From contig NZ_CP087597.1 in assembly GCF_020990385.1 (NCBI RefSeq), forward strand, positions 16,001 to 80,000: 64,000 bases of DNA, read 5' to 3'. Position numbers and translations under genes: made by a program. The stretch comes from Paracoccus sp. MA (lineage in GTDB: Bacteria; Pseudomonadota; Alphaproteobacteria; Rhodobacterales; Rhodobacteraceae). Below are positions 1 through 9,371 of this stretch, one piece after another. The notes under the pieces were generated by a model. The model did no database searches and was not told where the DNA came from. It saw only the letters and a program-made list of their open reading frames with translations. How positions within the stretch are numbered: the first letter of the stretch is position 1; each line of letters starts with the position of its first letter.

Positions 1-1080
1 CAGCGCGTGGCGGCCGAATTCGACCTGCTCGTGCAGGCCGCCGTGGATCGTCGTCACCGTGGGCGTGCCGCAGGCCATCGCCTCGACCGCCGTCATGCCG
101 AAGGGCTCGTAGCGCGAGGGCAGCGCAAATACCCCGGGCGCGCGGTAATAATCCACCAGCTCCTCGTCGGGAACATAGCCGCGCCAGTCGATGAAATCGG
201 CGACGCCGGCCTCGGCGGCCACCGCCTTCCATTCGTCGATCAGCGCGAAATCCGCCTCGGAATTGCCGCCGGCGGCCAGGACCAGCCGCGCCTCGGGCTG
301 CAGGACCTTCAGCGCCGGCAGCGCCTGGATGATCAGGTCGTAGCCCTTGTTCTCGGCGGCGCGACCGACGACATAGACGTCGGAGGGGCCCATGTTCAGC
401 CGCGCCCGCGCCGCGGCCACCTTGTCGGGCGTGGCGGGGGTGAAGCGGTTTTCGTCGATGCCGGGCGGGATCATGGTGATATGCTCGCGCGGCAGGGCAT
501 ATTCGGCGACGATCAGGTCGACCTGCTGCTCCGAGGTGGCGATGACGTGATCGCAGTTGCGGTAAAGCACGAATTCCTTCTGGATGCGCTCGTCGAAGCG
601 ATAGCCCGCCATCTCCTCGGCGGTGGCGCCGTGCATGTCGTGCTTTTTCCACCAGCCGAGCGAATGCGGGGTGTGGATATGCGGGATCTGCAATTCCTCG
701 GCGATCTTCTGGCCGCAGACCCCGGCATCCCAGTAATGGCTGTTGACCACGTCATAGCGCAGCTCGCGGCGGCGGATGGCGGCCAGGGCGTTGGTGATGA
801 AATCGCCATACCAGTCGTGCATGTCCTCCTTGCGGATGAAATCCGGGCCGCCGAAGGGGATGCGCCAGATGCGCAGGTTGTCGTTGATGATGTCCTCGGC
901 CGGCTGGTCCTCGAAACGCCGGGTCATCACGTCGACCTTGTAGCCCAGCCGCGCGAAGCGCTTGGCGAGTTCCAGCACGAAGACCACCTGGCCGCCGGTA
1001 TCGGGCTTGCCCAGTTCGGGCGAGCCCGCGACATAGCCATGCAATGAAATCATCAGCAGCGAACCCACGGATTGGGCCAT
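1..1080 (-). CDS. GT4 disaccharide-phosphate synthase, mannosylfructose-/sucrose-phosphate synthase-like (3' end outside window)
   Basis: This is a retaining GT-B glycosyltransferase that should join a nucleotide-sugar to fructose-6-phosphate in the cytoplasm. About 360 residues are visible; the C-terminus lies beyond the left edge. The N-terminus has the family pattern HGYVAGSPELG followed by DTGGQVVFVLELAK and TRRFEDQP, then NSHYWDAG and HTPHSLGWWKKHD. The nucleotide-sugar E-x7-E motif is seen as RYEPFGMTAVEAM. As I remember it, the N-terminal region is closer to Agrobacterium mannosylfructose-phosphate synthase (MfpsA) than to plant sucrose synthase, but sucrose-phosphate synthase is not excluded. 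ATG at 1080 has GAGGAG about 8 nt upstream. It follows the HAD phosphatase by 34 nt and is the third gene of that operon. The family is secure; the exact sugar donor is inferred. Confidence 0.85.
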   Translation of the reverse strand, partial: MAQSVGSLLMISLHGYVAGSPELGKPDTGGQVVFVLELAKRFARLGYKVDVMTRRFEDQPAEDIINDNLRIWRIPFGGPDFIRKEDMHDWYGDFITNALAAIRRRELRYDVVNSHYWDAGVCGQKIAEELQIPHIHTPHSLGWWKKHDMHGATAEEMAGYRFDERIQKEFVLYRNCDHVIATSEQQVDLIVAEYALPREHITMIPPGIDENRFTPATPDKVAAARARLNMGPSDVYVVGRAAENKGYDLIIQALPALKVLQPEARLVLAAGGNSEADFALIDEWKAVAAEAGVADFIDWRGYVPDEELVDYYRAPGVFALPSRYEPFGMTAVEAMACGTPTVTTIHGGLHEQVEFGRHAL

Positions 1081-1114
1081 GCTCTCGTCTCCTCTCTTTT
1101 GTTGCGGCCGTGTG

Positions 1115-1852
1115 TCAGCCGGGCAGGATGCCCAGCGCGACAAGCCCCTCCAGGACACCCGCCGCATGGGGCGCCCGCGCGCGATAGCTCTTGCCTCGGG
1201 GCATGGCCTCGATCAGTTCCCGCCGCGCATTGCCGACGGCAATGGCGCGAAACCCAACGTCGAAAAGCGCCAGATCGTTTCCCGAATCCCCCGCCACCAC
1301 CATGCGCTCGGCCGGAATGCCCAGCCTTTCGGCAAGAAACCGCGCCGCCGCGTCCTTTCCGGCCCCGGGGGCGAGCAGGTCGAGATCGCTTTGCCCGGAA
1401 AACACCGCCCGCACCGGCAGGTCCGCTGCGGCAAGCGCCTCCAGCACCCGGGCGCGCGCCTCGGCATCGGGCACGGCGAAGCTGAGTTTTCCGGGGGTCA
1501 GGAACTCGGCCGGATGCGGGGCGAAGCCCATGCCGGAGACCAGCGCGAAGACGGCCTCGGCCGGCCATTGCCGGAAACGGGCGGACCAGTCCTCGAGCCA
1601 GGCGCCGGCGACGCGGATCTCGGTGCCCATGCCGGTGATGATCGCGTCGGGGGCGAAATCCGCGGGGAATTCCCGGGCCAGGGTCGCATCGACGCTGGCC
1701 GCCGGCCGCGACGAGTTCAGCGCCAGCCGCAGCCGGTCGGGATGGCGCCGCACCGCCGCCCATAGCCGCTCCAGCGCCGGCCGGTCGCCGGTCAGCGTGT
1801 CGTCCACATCGCTGACCAGAAGCCAGGGGCCCTGCCCGGTCCCGCCGCTCAT
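1115..1852 (-). CDS. HAD-superfamily sugar-phosphate phosphatase (mannosylfructose-6-P / sucrose-6-P phosphatase-like)
   Basis: A cytoplasmic HAD phosphatase of 245 aa expected to dephosphorylate the disaccharide phosphate made by the adjacent glycosyltransferase. HAD motif I is VSDVDDTLTGD near residue 13. Motif II is LALNSSRP, and GMGTEIRV resembles the GTEI segment of sucrose-phosphate phosphatases. The C-terminal AGDSGNDLALF carries the motif IV acids. Its ATG overlaps the stop of the GH32-like gene (ATGA at 1849-1852), so translation is coupled. Pairing with a GT4 synthase is the usual arrangement for sucrose or mannosylfructose synthesis. The chemistry is well supported; the substrate is inferred from context. 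Confidence 0.85.
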   Translation of the reverse strand: MSGGTGQGPWLLVSDVDDTLTGDRPALERLWAAVRRHPDRLRLALNSSRPAASVDATLAREFPADFAPDAIITGMGTEIRVAGAWLEDWSARFRQWPAEAVFALVSGMGFAPHPAEFLTPGKLSFAVPDAEARARVLEALAAADLPVRAVFSGQSDLDLLAPGAGKDAAARFLAERLGIPAERMVVAGDSGNDLALFDVGFRAIAVGNARRELIEAMPRGKSYRARAPHAAGVLEGLVALGILPG

Positions 1853-3393
1853 TCGCCCGCCCCGGCGCCGGCCAGCAGCTCGGGCGCCTGGGTGGTGGTA
1901 TAGACCATTTCGGGCGCATGTTCGCTGACCGGCCGGCTCAGGGTCTCAAGCGTCACATCGCGAAGCCCCAGCGTCGCGGATTCGGTCCAGAACCCCACGG
2001 CGCCGCACAGGAAGCTGTCATCGACCAGGCTCAGCACCACATGGCCGTCGATGGACAGTTCCAAGTAGGTGCCATGCGCGACCACCTCGATCCGCCACGG
2101 TCCATGCGCCGAGCTGCGGAAACGCGCCTCCTGCAGCGACTTGTAGCGGAATGCGTGTTCGAATTCCGGCGTGGGATTGGCGCCCCAGGCGCGCATCTGC
2201 GCGATGCCGTTCACGCAATCGAGCGACAGGTGATAGCCGTCGCCCTCGTCGCTGGCGCGCAGGATCAGGCCGGTCTTGCCCGGCCCCTTGAGGGTCATCT
2301 CGGCCCGCAGGCGGAATTCCTCGTGCTGGCCGGGCAGCAGGAAGGCCTCGAAACCGCTATGGCTGCCGATGGACAGGCTGTCGCCGCGGATCTCGGCCCA
2401 GGCGGTGGGATTGCCGCAGAGCAGCCGGCATTCGGCCGCGCTGTCGACGGCCAGCCGGTCGGTCACCAGCGCGTCGAAGCCGTGAAAGGATTTCAGCCGC
2501 AGCCGGCCGTCGGGCAGGGCGACGATCTCCTTGGGGGGCGGCAGCAGGCGCTTGATGAATTCATGGCCGTTGATCAGCAGCTCGGTCTTGCTGAAGAAGC
2601 TGAACAGCAGCAGCCGGTCGCCGGCCCGGCAGATGCGGCCGGCATAGTTGCCATGCGGCAGCAGCACGTCGTCGCTGAAATTCTCGTAGGGCCCCTCGAT
2701 GCCATCGGCATACCAGTAATGGATCTTGGTATCCTCGCGGATCGAGCCCATGAGGTAATAGCGGCCGTGGAAATGAAACAGGTTCGGCACCTCGATATCG
2801 TCGTAAAGCCCCGGCCGGTGCAGGGGCGGCCCGAATTCGAAGCGATCGGGCGCAACCTCGCGCGCCAGGCCGACGCAGCCGCGGCGGATCACCGGCCCGT
2901 CCTTGACCCGCGCCGCGGCCAGCAGCAGGCGGGTGCCGGTGCCGGGCTCGTGAAAGAAGAACGGGTCGCGGAAGCTGACCCAGTGGCGCCCCTCCTCGAC
3001 GCCGGATTCGTAATGCGGGCCGCCGATCTCCAGCGGATAGGCCGCCTCGCAGCGGGTCCAGGCATAAAGATCCGGGGACCGCGCCATGCCGACCCGCTGG
3101 ATGCGGCCGAATTCGGCACGGGTCAGGCCGGTATAGAACATCCGCCACTGGCCCGGCCGGTCCGGGTCGGGGGTGACATGCATGGTCCAGAGCATGTCGT
3201 CGTCCCATTCGCCGGGATCGCCGACAAAGAAGGCGTTCTTCACCCGCCGCCAGGACAGCCCGTCGGAGCTGACCGCATGGGCGATGAAATCATGGTTCGG
3301 CAGGACGAGGTGGAAGAGATGATAGATGCCCTCGTGAAACACCACGTCGACGTCGCCGATGTCCGAGCGCAGGAAGCCGTGCGAAGCATACAT
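1849..3393 (-). CDS. Glycoside hydrolase family 32-like protein (fructosidase-type beta-propeller plus beta-sandwich)
   Basis: A 514-aa enzyme-like protein with the layout of GH32: an N-terminal five-bladed propeller to about residue 320 and a C-terminal lectin-like sandwich. The first blade has GDVDVVFHEGIYHLFHL where typical invertases have the WMNDPNG block. FRDPFFF supplies the conserved RDP motif. DDIEVPNLF places a Glu where the acid/base of the EC motif normally lies. No signal peptide is visible, so it is probably cytoplasmic. I start at ATG 3393 because the open frame upstream (to 3540) has a low-complexity, non-homologous look; no strong ribosome site precedes 3393. First gene of the operon with the phosphatase and synthase; it may hydrolyse or transfructosylate their product. 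GH43/GH68-type activity cannot be ruled out. Confidence 0.75.
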   Translation of the reverse strand: MYASHGFLRSDIGDVDVVFHEGIYHLFHLVLPNHDFIAHAVSSDGLSWRRVKNAFFVGDPGEWDDDMLWTMHVTPDPDRPGQWRMFYTGLTRAEFGRIQRVGMARSPDLYAWTRCEAAYPLEIGGPHYESGVEEGRHWVSFRDPFFFHEPGTGTRLLLAAARVKDGPVIRRGCVGLAREVAPDRFEFGPPLHRPGLYDDIEVPNLFHFHGRYYLMGSIREDTKIHYWYADGIEGPYENFSDDVLLPHGNYAGRICRAGDRLLLFSFFSKTELLINGHEFIKRLLPPPKEIVALPDGRLRLKSFHGFDALVTDRLAVDSAAECRLLCGNPTAWAEIRGDSLSIGSHSGFEAFLLPGQHEEFRLRAEMTLKGPGKTGLILRASDEGDGYHLSLDCVNGIAQMRAWGANPTPEFEHAFRYKSLQEARFRSSAHGPWRIEVVAHGTYLELSIDGHVVLSLVDDSFLCGAVGFWTESATLGLRDVTLETLSRPVSEHAPEMVYTTTQAPELLAGAGAGE

Positions 3394-3730
3394 GCCCCGA
3401 ACTTGCCGATCCCGGGCGCAAAGGTAAACCCCGTTTTCTGCCCCGCCGTCGAAGGGGCCACGCGGATCCGCCGGCACCATCCCGCCGCAGGTCGGTCGCG
3501 CGGCATGGCGATGCCCGTCCGCGGCCGCTACGGCGGGCATGCAACCGCTGCGGGGCTATGGGCCGAAGGACCTGCTGCAATCGGGCGGCCGGCGGCGCGA
3601 GGCGGGCCGATCCGCGCCGATTGCGCTTGCCCCCTATCCTGCCCCGAGCCCGCGGCTTTCGGAGCGCGCCCGCCGCGCAACACCGATGCGCCGGTGTGCC
3701 GCGGGCGCAGCAAGGCCACCCGCCGCCAGG
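3394..3730. other. 337-bp GC-rich intergenic region, probable promoter region of the disaccharide operon
   Basis: This gap separates the upstream, same-strand glucan gene from the GH32-like gene. I see no convincing coding frame, rho-independent terminator or recognisable operator in it. By position it should contain the promoter and 5' leader of the disaccharide operon. Confidence 0.4.
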
Positions 3731-5332
3731 TCAGGGCCTGCTGGCCAGCAGGGCCCGCAATTGCGCGGGAAACAGCTGCAGCAGCAGAGTCTCGGTGACC
3801 GCGTCCTCGGATCTCGCCACGAAGACCCGCAGGTCGATGGGGCTGTCGTCGCGGGGCATCAGCTCCTCGGGTCCGCCGAAGCCCAGGTCGAACATGGCGC
3901 GCCAGGTCGGGCGGCCGACGACGGGATAGACCGCGTCGTTGGACACCACCCCGCGCGAGGCGGTGATGTCGAGATGCGGCTTGTCGCCGGATTCCAGCGA
4001 AACCGGCGCGAAGTCGCAGACGATCTTCACCGTCTCCTGCGGGCGCGGCTGGCCGGGCACGCCGCCGGCGCCGATGCGGACCGCGACGAATTGCCCGGTG
4101 CTGCCGGCCAGCGGGCTGTCCTCCAGCCAGGACAGCCGGTAGTCCAGCCGGTATTCCTCGCCGGGGCCGGGCGGAACGGCAGGCTGCCAGAAGGCCACGA
4201 TATTGTCGTGGATCTCGTCATCGGTGCTCAGTTCGACCAGGGTGACCGCGCCGTCGCCCCAATCGCCCTTGGGCGCGACCCAGGCGCTGGCGCGCTTTTC
4301 GTAAAAGACGCCGTCATCCTGATATTCCTCGAAATTCCTTTCGCGCTGCATCAGGCCGAAGCCCTTGACCGAGGGCGCGCTGAAGGCGTTCGCCATGGTA
4401 TGCGGCGGATTGTTCAGCGGCCGCCAGATGCGCTCGCCCGTATGGGTCAGGATCTCAAGCCCGTCCGAGTCGTGGACCTCGGGCCGCCAGTCCGGCGCGA
4501 TATGCGGTGAGTTCTTGCCGAACCAATACATTGAGGTCAGCGGCGCGATGCCCAGCCGCTCGACGCCCTCGCGCATGAAGATATGGGCGGTCACGTCCTG
4601 CTCGATCCCCGCCCCGCGGCGCGAGACGATGCGATAGGCGCCGGTCGCGCGCGGGCTGTCCAGCAGCGCATAGGTGGTCATGCCGCTGTCGGTTTCCGGC
4701 TCCAGCCAGAAATGGGTGAAAAGCGGGAACTCCTCGGGCCCGTCGGGGATGGCGGTGTCGATCGCCAGGCCGCGGGCCGAGAGGCCGAACTGGCCGCTAT
4801 AGCCCGAGGTCCGCCAGTAGGAGGCGCCCAGGAACGCCATCCAGTCGAGCCCGGTTTCCGCATCCATGACGCTGAAGCCGGCGAAGCCGTCGGTCCGGGC
4901 CAGCCGACGCGCCGGATTGTCGGCGGGGATGTCGAAGAGATCCAGCGAGAAGGGGATCTCTGTCGCCATCCCGTCCTTGAGCGCATGGATGTGGACCGGC
5001 TGCTTGAAATAGCGGCCGGGAAAGAAGAACCGCACCTGCGACGAAGCCGGCTCGTCGCCCCAGAGCGCCCGGTCCTGGCGAAAGCGGATCTCGTTGTGGC
5101 GGTCGTAATCCACCTCTTCGAGGATCTCGGCCTCTTCGATCTCGGGCGGCCGATAGGCGGCCTCTGCCAACGCCCGGGCCCGCTCCGTCAGGCCCTCGAA
5201 GGAAAACGCCTCCGGCTCGGCATCGCCGGCGATGCTGTCCGCCGCACGCGCGATCCGGGGCAGCAGGAAGAAGGCGCCGCCCCCCAGAGCGGCCTGCAGC
5301 ACGGTGCGACGGAGAAGTTTTTGCGAATACAT
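3731..5332 (-). CDS. Periplasmic glucan biosynthesis protein (OpgG/OpgD, MdoG family)
   Basis: A 533-aa periplasmic protein for osmoregulated periplasmic glucan synthesis. The N-terminus has a Tat-like signal: LLRRTVLQAALGG followed by a hydrophobic stretch ending at RIARA. The mature part has MdoG-family blocks such as YDRHNEIRFRQDRALWG, HIHALKDG, FLGASYWRTSG, YSGQFGLSARGLAIDT and FPLFTHFWLE. The C-terminal half is an immunoglobulin-like domain. A Tat-like leader fits OpgD better than the Sec-exported OpgG, but I cannot separate the paralogues. The membrane glucosyltransferase partner OpgH is not in the window. Glucan made in this family is typically repressed at high osmolarity. Confidence 0.9.
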   Translation of the reverse strand: MYSQKLLRRTVLQAALGGGAFFLLPRIARAADSIAGDAEPEAFSFEGLTERARALAEAAYRPPEIEEAEILEEVDYDRHNEIRFRQDRALWGDEPASSQVRFFFPGRYFKQPVHIHALKDGMATEIPFSLDLFDIPADNPARRLARTDGFAGFSVMDAETGLDWMAFLGASYWRTSGYSGQFGLSARGLAIDTAIPDGPEEFPLFTHFWLEPETDSGMTTYALLDSPRATGAYRIVSRRGAGIEQDVTAHIFMREGVERLGIAPLTSMYWFGKNSPHIAPDWRPEVHDSDGLEILTHTGERIWRPLNNPPHTMANAFSAPSVKGFGLMQRERNFEEYQDDGVFYEKRASAWVAPKGDWGDGAVTLVELSTDDEIHDNIVAFWQPAVPPGPGEEYRLDYRLSWLEDSPLAGSTGQFVAVRIGAGGVPGQPRPQETVKIVCDFAPVSLESGDKPHLDITASRGVVSNDAVYPVVGRPTWRAMFDLGFGGPEELMPRDDSPIDLRVFVARSEDAVTETLLLQLFPAQLRALLASRP

Positions 5333-5502
5333 GTTGCCCCAAGGATAGGTGATTCAGTCGCTTGCCATCGAGGCCCAGCCGGGGCGGTATTTCAAGGCAT
5401 CGATCCCGCATTGGCCGAGTCTTGCCGATCGCCGCCGCAGACAAGGGCCGGTCGCGGCCGGCGGGCCGCGATCCAGGCCCCATCCGCCAGCAGGGCAGGC
5501 CC

Positions 5503-6051
5503 TCACCCGCCGCCGGGCGGCCACATGCGCTGCCAGACCCCGTCGCGGCGCACCAGCGCATGATGCAGGGCGGCAGAGACATGCAGCGCCAGCAGCGCGA
5601 TCAGCAGCAGGGCGGCGATGAAATGCAGCCCCTGCGCGGCGGCGGCCAGGGACTCGGATTTCGGCAGCCAGGGCCCGGCGCCCATCGCGTCGAGCAGCTC
5701 GATGGGAAAGCCGCCCGCCCGCACCCGCACGAAGCCGCTCAGCGGCATGACCAACAGCAGGACATACAGCGCCACATGCGAGGCCGCGGCCGCCCGCCGC
5801 TGCCAGCCGGGAACCGAGGCCGGCAGCGGCGGCGGCGGATGCAGGCGGCGATAGACGATCCGCGCCAGGATCACCGGGATCAGCAGCGTGCCGGTATTCT
5901 TGTGAAAGATGAACAGCGCATCCTGCAAGCCGCGGTCCAGCCCCTCGCGCGTCATGGTCAGCCCCGCCGGGATCATCAGCAGCACGGCAAGCGCGACGAT
6001 CCAGTGAAACAGGCGGGCGGGCGTTCGGTAACCGGATGCGGGCTCGGTCAT
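5503..6051 (-). CDS. Cytochrome b561 family protein
   Basis: An integral membrane di-haem cytochrome b561-type protein of 182 aa with four hydrophobic helices. Candidate haem histidines are in TPARLFHWIVALAV, LFIFHKNTGTLL, SHVALYVLLLVMPLSG and LHVSAALHHAL. The SG in VMPLSGFVR is typical of the family. It should pass electrons between quinone and a periplasmic acceptor. I place the start at ATG 6051 because AAGGAG lies 8 nt upstream and the longer frame to 6138 adds an unrelated N-terminus. Its physiological partner is unknown. Confidence 0.88.
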   Translation of the reverse strand: MTEPASGYRTPARLFHWIVALAVLLMIPAGLTMTREGLDRGLQDALFIFHKNTGTLLIPVILARIVYRRLHPPPPLPASVPGWQRRAAAASHVALYVLLLVMPLSGFVRVRAGGFPIELLDAMGAGPWLPKSESLAAAAQGLHFIAALLLIALLALHVSAALHHALVRRDGVWQRMWPPGGG

Positions 6052-6110
6052 CGGCTGGCTCCTTTGCGCCATCCTAGCGCAAACGCCGCCGGGCGCAAAG
6101 CCGTGGCATC

Positions 6111-6138
6111 TTGACGGAACCCACGCTTGGCGTAGCAT
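6111..6138 (+). promoter_or_regulatory. Sigma-70-like promoter giving a probably leaderless transcript
   Basis: TTGACG (6111-6116) and TAGCAT (6133-6138) are separated by 16 nt. The ATG of the next gene is at 6145, 7 nt after the -10 hexamer, which is where transcription would be expected to start. No Shine-Dalgarno sequence precedes that ATG, so the operon mRNA may begin at its start codon. Confidence 0.55.
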
Positions 6139-6144
6139 TTTCCC

Positions 6145-6882
6145 ATGTCAGACCCCGATCACGGCCCGCTTGCGCCGCCGCCTCGTCCGGCGGCCGGGAT
6201 ACCGGCGCAGGTTGCCGCCAGCGCCGCCATGGGCGTTTTCGCCATGCAGGCGCTGCGGCTTGGCGGCATCGGCGGCACGGCCGGGGGCTGGCTCGCCGCC
6301 AGCGCGCTTTATCTGGGCTGCTGCGCCGTGGTGCTGGCGCAGATGCGGCATAGCTATCCGCATGACCGGATCGGCGGCTGCAATGCGGTGACGCTGCTGC
6401 GGGCCGCGATCACCTGCGCGCTGCTGGCGCCGCTTGCGAACGGCGCCGCGGCGGGATGGGCGGTCGCCATCGTCGGGGGCATCGCGCTGGCGCTCGACGG
6501 GCTGGACGGCTGGCTGGCACGGCGCGCGGGCCTCGTCTCGGGCTTCGGAGCCCGCTTCGACATGGAGGTCGATGCCGCTTTCGCCCTGACCCTGGCGCTG
6601 CATGCCTGGCTGGGCACGACGCTGGGGCCCGGGGTGCTGCTGCTTGGGGTGCTGCGCTATGGCTTCGTCGCCGCCGGCCTCGTCCTGCCCTGGCTGCGGG
6701 CCGAACTGCCGCAGCGGCTGCGGCGCAAGGCGATCTGCGTGCTGCAGCTCGGCACGCTGGTCCTGCTGCAAACGCCGCTGCCCAGCCATGCGCAGGCCGG
6801 GTTCCTGGCATGGCTCGCCACGGCGGCGCTGGCGCTGTCCTTCGCGCTCGACATCCGCTGGCTGTGGCGGCATCGGCGATGA
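6145..6882 (+). CDS. CDP-alcohol phosphatidyltransferase family protein
   Basis: A 245-aa integral membrane enzyme that transfers a phosphatidyl-type group from a CDP-alcohol to another alcohol. The full signature is present in LDGLDGWLARR-AGLVSGFGARFDMEVDA, i.e. D-x2-D-G-x2-A-R, G-x3-D and a final D. About six hydrophobic helices flank it. The acceptor cannot be told from sequence. It is the first gene of a coupled operon and overlaps the next gene by ATGA. No ribosome site precedes ATG 6145, in keeping with the promoter position just upstream. Confidence 0.85.
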   Translation: MSDPDHGPLAPPPRPAAGIPAQVAASAAMGVFAMQALRLGGIGGTAGGWLAASALYLGCCAVVLAQMRHSYPHDRIGGCNAVTLLRAAITCALLAPLANGAAAGWAVAIVGGIALALDGLDGWLARRAGLVSGFGARFDMEVDAAFALTLALHAWLGTTLGPGVLLLGVLRYGFVAAGLVLPWLRAELPQRLRRKAICVLQLGTLVLLQTPLPSHAQAGFLAWLATAALALSFALDIRWLWRHRR

Positions 6883-8390
6883 CGATGCGCCGCGCGCTGC
6901 CGCTGCTGATCGCGGCGCTGGCGATCCAGCTGGCGCTGACCCTGCCCGGGGCCGCGATGCGCCCGACGCCGGAACTGCCGCTGCTGCTGCTTGCGCTGGT
7001 CCTCGGCGGCGGCATGGCGCGCCTGCCGGTTGCGGCGGCGCTTACGCTGCTGGCGGTGCAGAAGCTGGCCGATCTGGGCATGGTCGCGGCGCTCGGGCGG
7101 CCCTTCAACATCGCGGCCGATCTGCCGCTGCTGGATGCAGCGGTGCGGCTGCTTGCCGGCAGCTTTGGCGGGCTCGCGGGACTTGGCGCCGTGCTCGCCG
7201 CCGCCCTTGCCGCGGCCGTCGGGCTGGCGCTGCTGCCGGCCATGACGCCCAGGCTTGAGAATCTCCGCTATGCCAGCCAGCGCGCCGGGCTGGCCACCGC
7301 AACCGTCGCCGCGCTGCGCGACTTCCGGGCGGCCGCGGCACAGGACCCGATGGCCGAGCGGCCGGGCCTGCTGGGCGCCATCGACCGCGACGTGCTGGTG
7401 ATCTTCGTGGAAAGCTACGGCCGGGCGAGCTTCGCGACGCCCCTCTATGCCGAAACCCACCGTGCCACCCTGCGCCGGGCCGAGGCCGATCTGGCGCGGG
7501 CCGGCCTTGCCATACGCTCGGGATACCTGGTCTCGCCGACGCAGGGCGGGCAAAGCTGGCTGGCGCATGCGACATTCGCCTCGGGGCTCTGGATCGGCGA
7601 TCAGGCGCTTTATCAGGCCATGCTGGCCAGCGGGCGGCAGGGGCTGTTCCACCACGCGCGGCGCGCCGGTTTCCGCACCGCCGCCGTCATGCCGGCCATC
7701 ACCCGCCCCTGGCCCGAGGCGGCGCAGATGGGTTTCGACCGCATCCTGGCCGCGCCGGATCTGGGCTATCGCGGCCCGCCCTTCAACTGGGTCACCATGC
7801 CCGACCAGTTCACCCTGGCCGCCGCCGACCGGCTGCTGCGCGGGCAGGACGGCGCGCCGCTTTTCGCACAGGTGGCGCTGATTTCCTCGCACGCGCCCTG
7901 GGTGCCGGTGCCGCGGCTGATCGGCTGGGACGAGGTCGGGGACGGCTCGGCCTTCGCCGCCATGGCCGCCGCCGGGGAAAGCCCGCAAGAGGTCTGGCGC
8001 GACCGCGACAACATCCGCCGGCATTACCGCGACGCGATCGACTATGCGTTGCAGACCGTCATGGCCTATGCGCTGCGCCATGCGGACAAGCCGCCGCTGA
8101 TCCTGGTGCTGGGCGATCACCAGGCCGCGCAAGGGATCGCGCCGGATGGCGGGCGCGACGTGCCCATGCATGTGATCGGTCCCGCGGCGCTGGTCGAACG
8201 CAGCGCCGCATGGGGCTTTGCCCCCGGCCTGATCCCGCCGCCGGACAGCGCCGCGATACCGATGGACCGGATGCGCGACCTGATCCTGCAGGGCTTTGCC
8301 GCGCCGGGAATCGCGCCGATGGAACGCCCGGCCGCGCAGGGCCGTTCCTCCCCCAGTCCCGCCACGACCCGAACGGAGGTGCCCTCATGA
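6879..8390 (+). CDS. Membrane-anchored alkaline-phosphatase/sulfatase-superfamily protein (LTA-synthase-like)
   Basis: A 503-aa protein with three or four N-terminal membrane helices (roughly residues 1-115) followed by an extracytoplasmic catalytic domain. The domain has VLVIFVESYG (metal-binding Glu), TQGGQSWLAHATFASG where the Ser is in the nucleophile position, and LVLGDHQAA (metal-binding Asp-His) near the C-terminus. This pattern is shared by sulfatases, phosphoethanolamine transferases and phosphoglycerol transferases. Together with the preceding CDP-alcohol phosphatidyltransferase it suggests decoration of a lipid or envelope glycan with a phospho-alcohol; this is inference. It starts in an ATGA overlap at 6879 and ends in another at 8387-8390. 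Confidence 0.75.
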   Translation: MTMRRALPLLIAALAIQLALTLPGAAMRPTPELPLLLLALVLGGGMARLPVAAALTLLAVQKLADLGMVAALGRPFNIAADLPLLDAAVRLLAGSFGGLAGLGAVLAAALAAAVGLALLPAMTPRLENLRYASQRAGLATATVAALRDFRAAAAQDPMAERPGLLGAIDRDVLVIFVESYGRASFATPLYAETHRATLRRAEADLARAGLAIRSGYLVSPTQGGQSWLAHATFASGLWIGDQALYQAMLASGRQGLFHHARRAGFRTAAVMPAITRPWPEAAQMGFDRILAAPDLGYRGPPFNWVTMPDQFTLAAADRLLRGQDGAPLFAQVALISSHAPWVPVPRLIGWDEVGDGSAFAAMAAAGESPQEVWRDRDNIRRHYRDAIDYALQTVMAYALRHADKPPLILVLGDHQAAQGIAPDGGRDVPMHVIGPAALVERSAAWGFAPGLIPPPDSAAIPMDRMRDLILQGFAAPGIAPMERPAAQGRSSPSPATTRTEVPS

Positions 8391-9371
8391 CCCATTCCCC
8401 GCTGACACGGCGCCGGCTTCTGCAGACGGGGGCGGCGGGGCTGGCGCTCGGCCTCTCGGGCCTGCCGCGCCCGGCGCGGGCGCAGGAAGCCGTGGCGCTG
8501 CAGCTGTCCTGGCTGCATTCGGTGCAGTTCGCCGGCAGCTATATCGCGCTGCAGAACGGCTGGTGGCGCGAGGCGGGGCTGGAGGTCTCGCTGCTGCAGG
8601 GCGGCCCGAACGCCCCGGTCGAGCCGCCGGTGGTGGCGGGCACGGCGCTGGTGGGCATCTCTGCCGCCGATTACGCCGCGGCGGCGGTGGCGCAGGGGGC
8701 GCCGTTCCGCATCATCGGCGTCGCCATGCAGAAGAACCCCTTCGCCATCGCCTCGCTGCCGGACAATCCCGTGGAAACCCCCGCTGACCTGCCGGGGAAA
8801 AGCATCGGCATGGCCATCGCCAACACGCCGGTGCTTCAGGCGCTGTGCAAGCTGAACGATGTCGATTTCGACGCCATCCGCATCGTGCCCACGCAATATT
8901 CCGCCCAGCCGCTGGTCGCGGGCGAGGTGGATTGCCTGCTCTGCTGGGAAACCGACCTGCCGGTCGCCATGGCGATCCAGGGCGTCGAGGCCCGCACCAT
9001 GCTGATGGCCGATCACGGCTATGCCCTGCATTCCCAGACCTATATCGTCACCGAGGACAGCCTTGCCAACCGCCGCGAGGCGCTGGTGGCCCTGATGGCC
9101 GGCGAGGCGCGGGGTTGGGAAGCCTGCCGCGCCGACAGCGATGCGGCCGCCGATCTGACCGTCGCCCTGTTCCCCGATGCCGGGCTGGACCTGCCCACGC
9201 AAAAGCTGCAGGCGCGCCGGCAATTGCCGCTGATGTTCTCGGACCTGACCGAGCGGCACGGGTTCGGCTGGTGGAGCGACGAGGCGGTCGAGGCCAATAT
9301 CCGCACCCTCTCGCTGCTGGGGCGCGAGGTGACGCCCACGCTCTGGGACCGCTCGATCCTGGAGGCGGTCC

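Noticed and set aside
3394..3540. An N-terminal extension of the GH32-like gene.
   Set aside because: The added 49 residues show no family similarity; the conserved fold begins just after ATG 3393.
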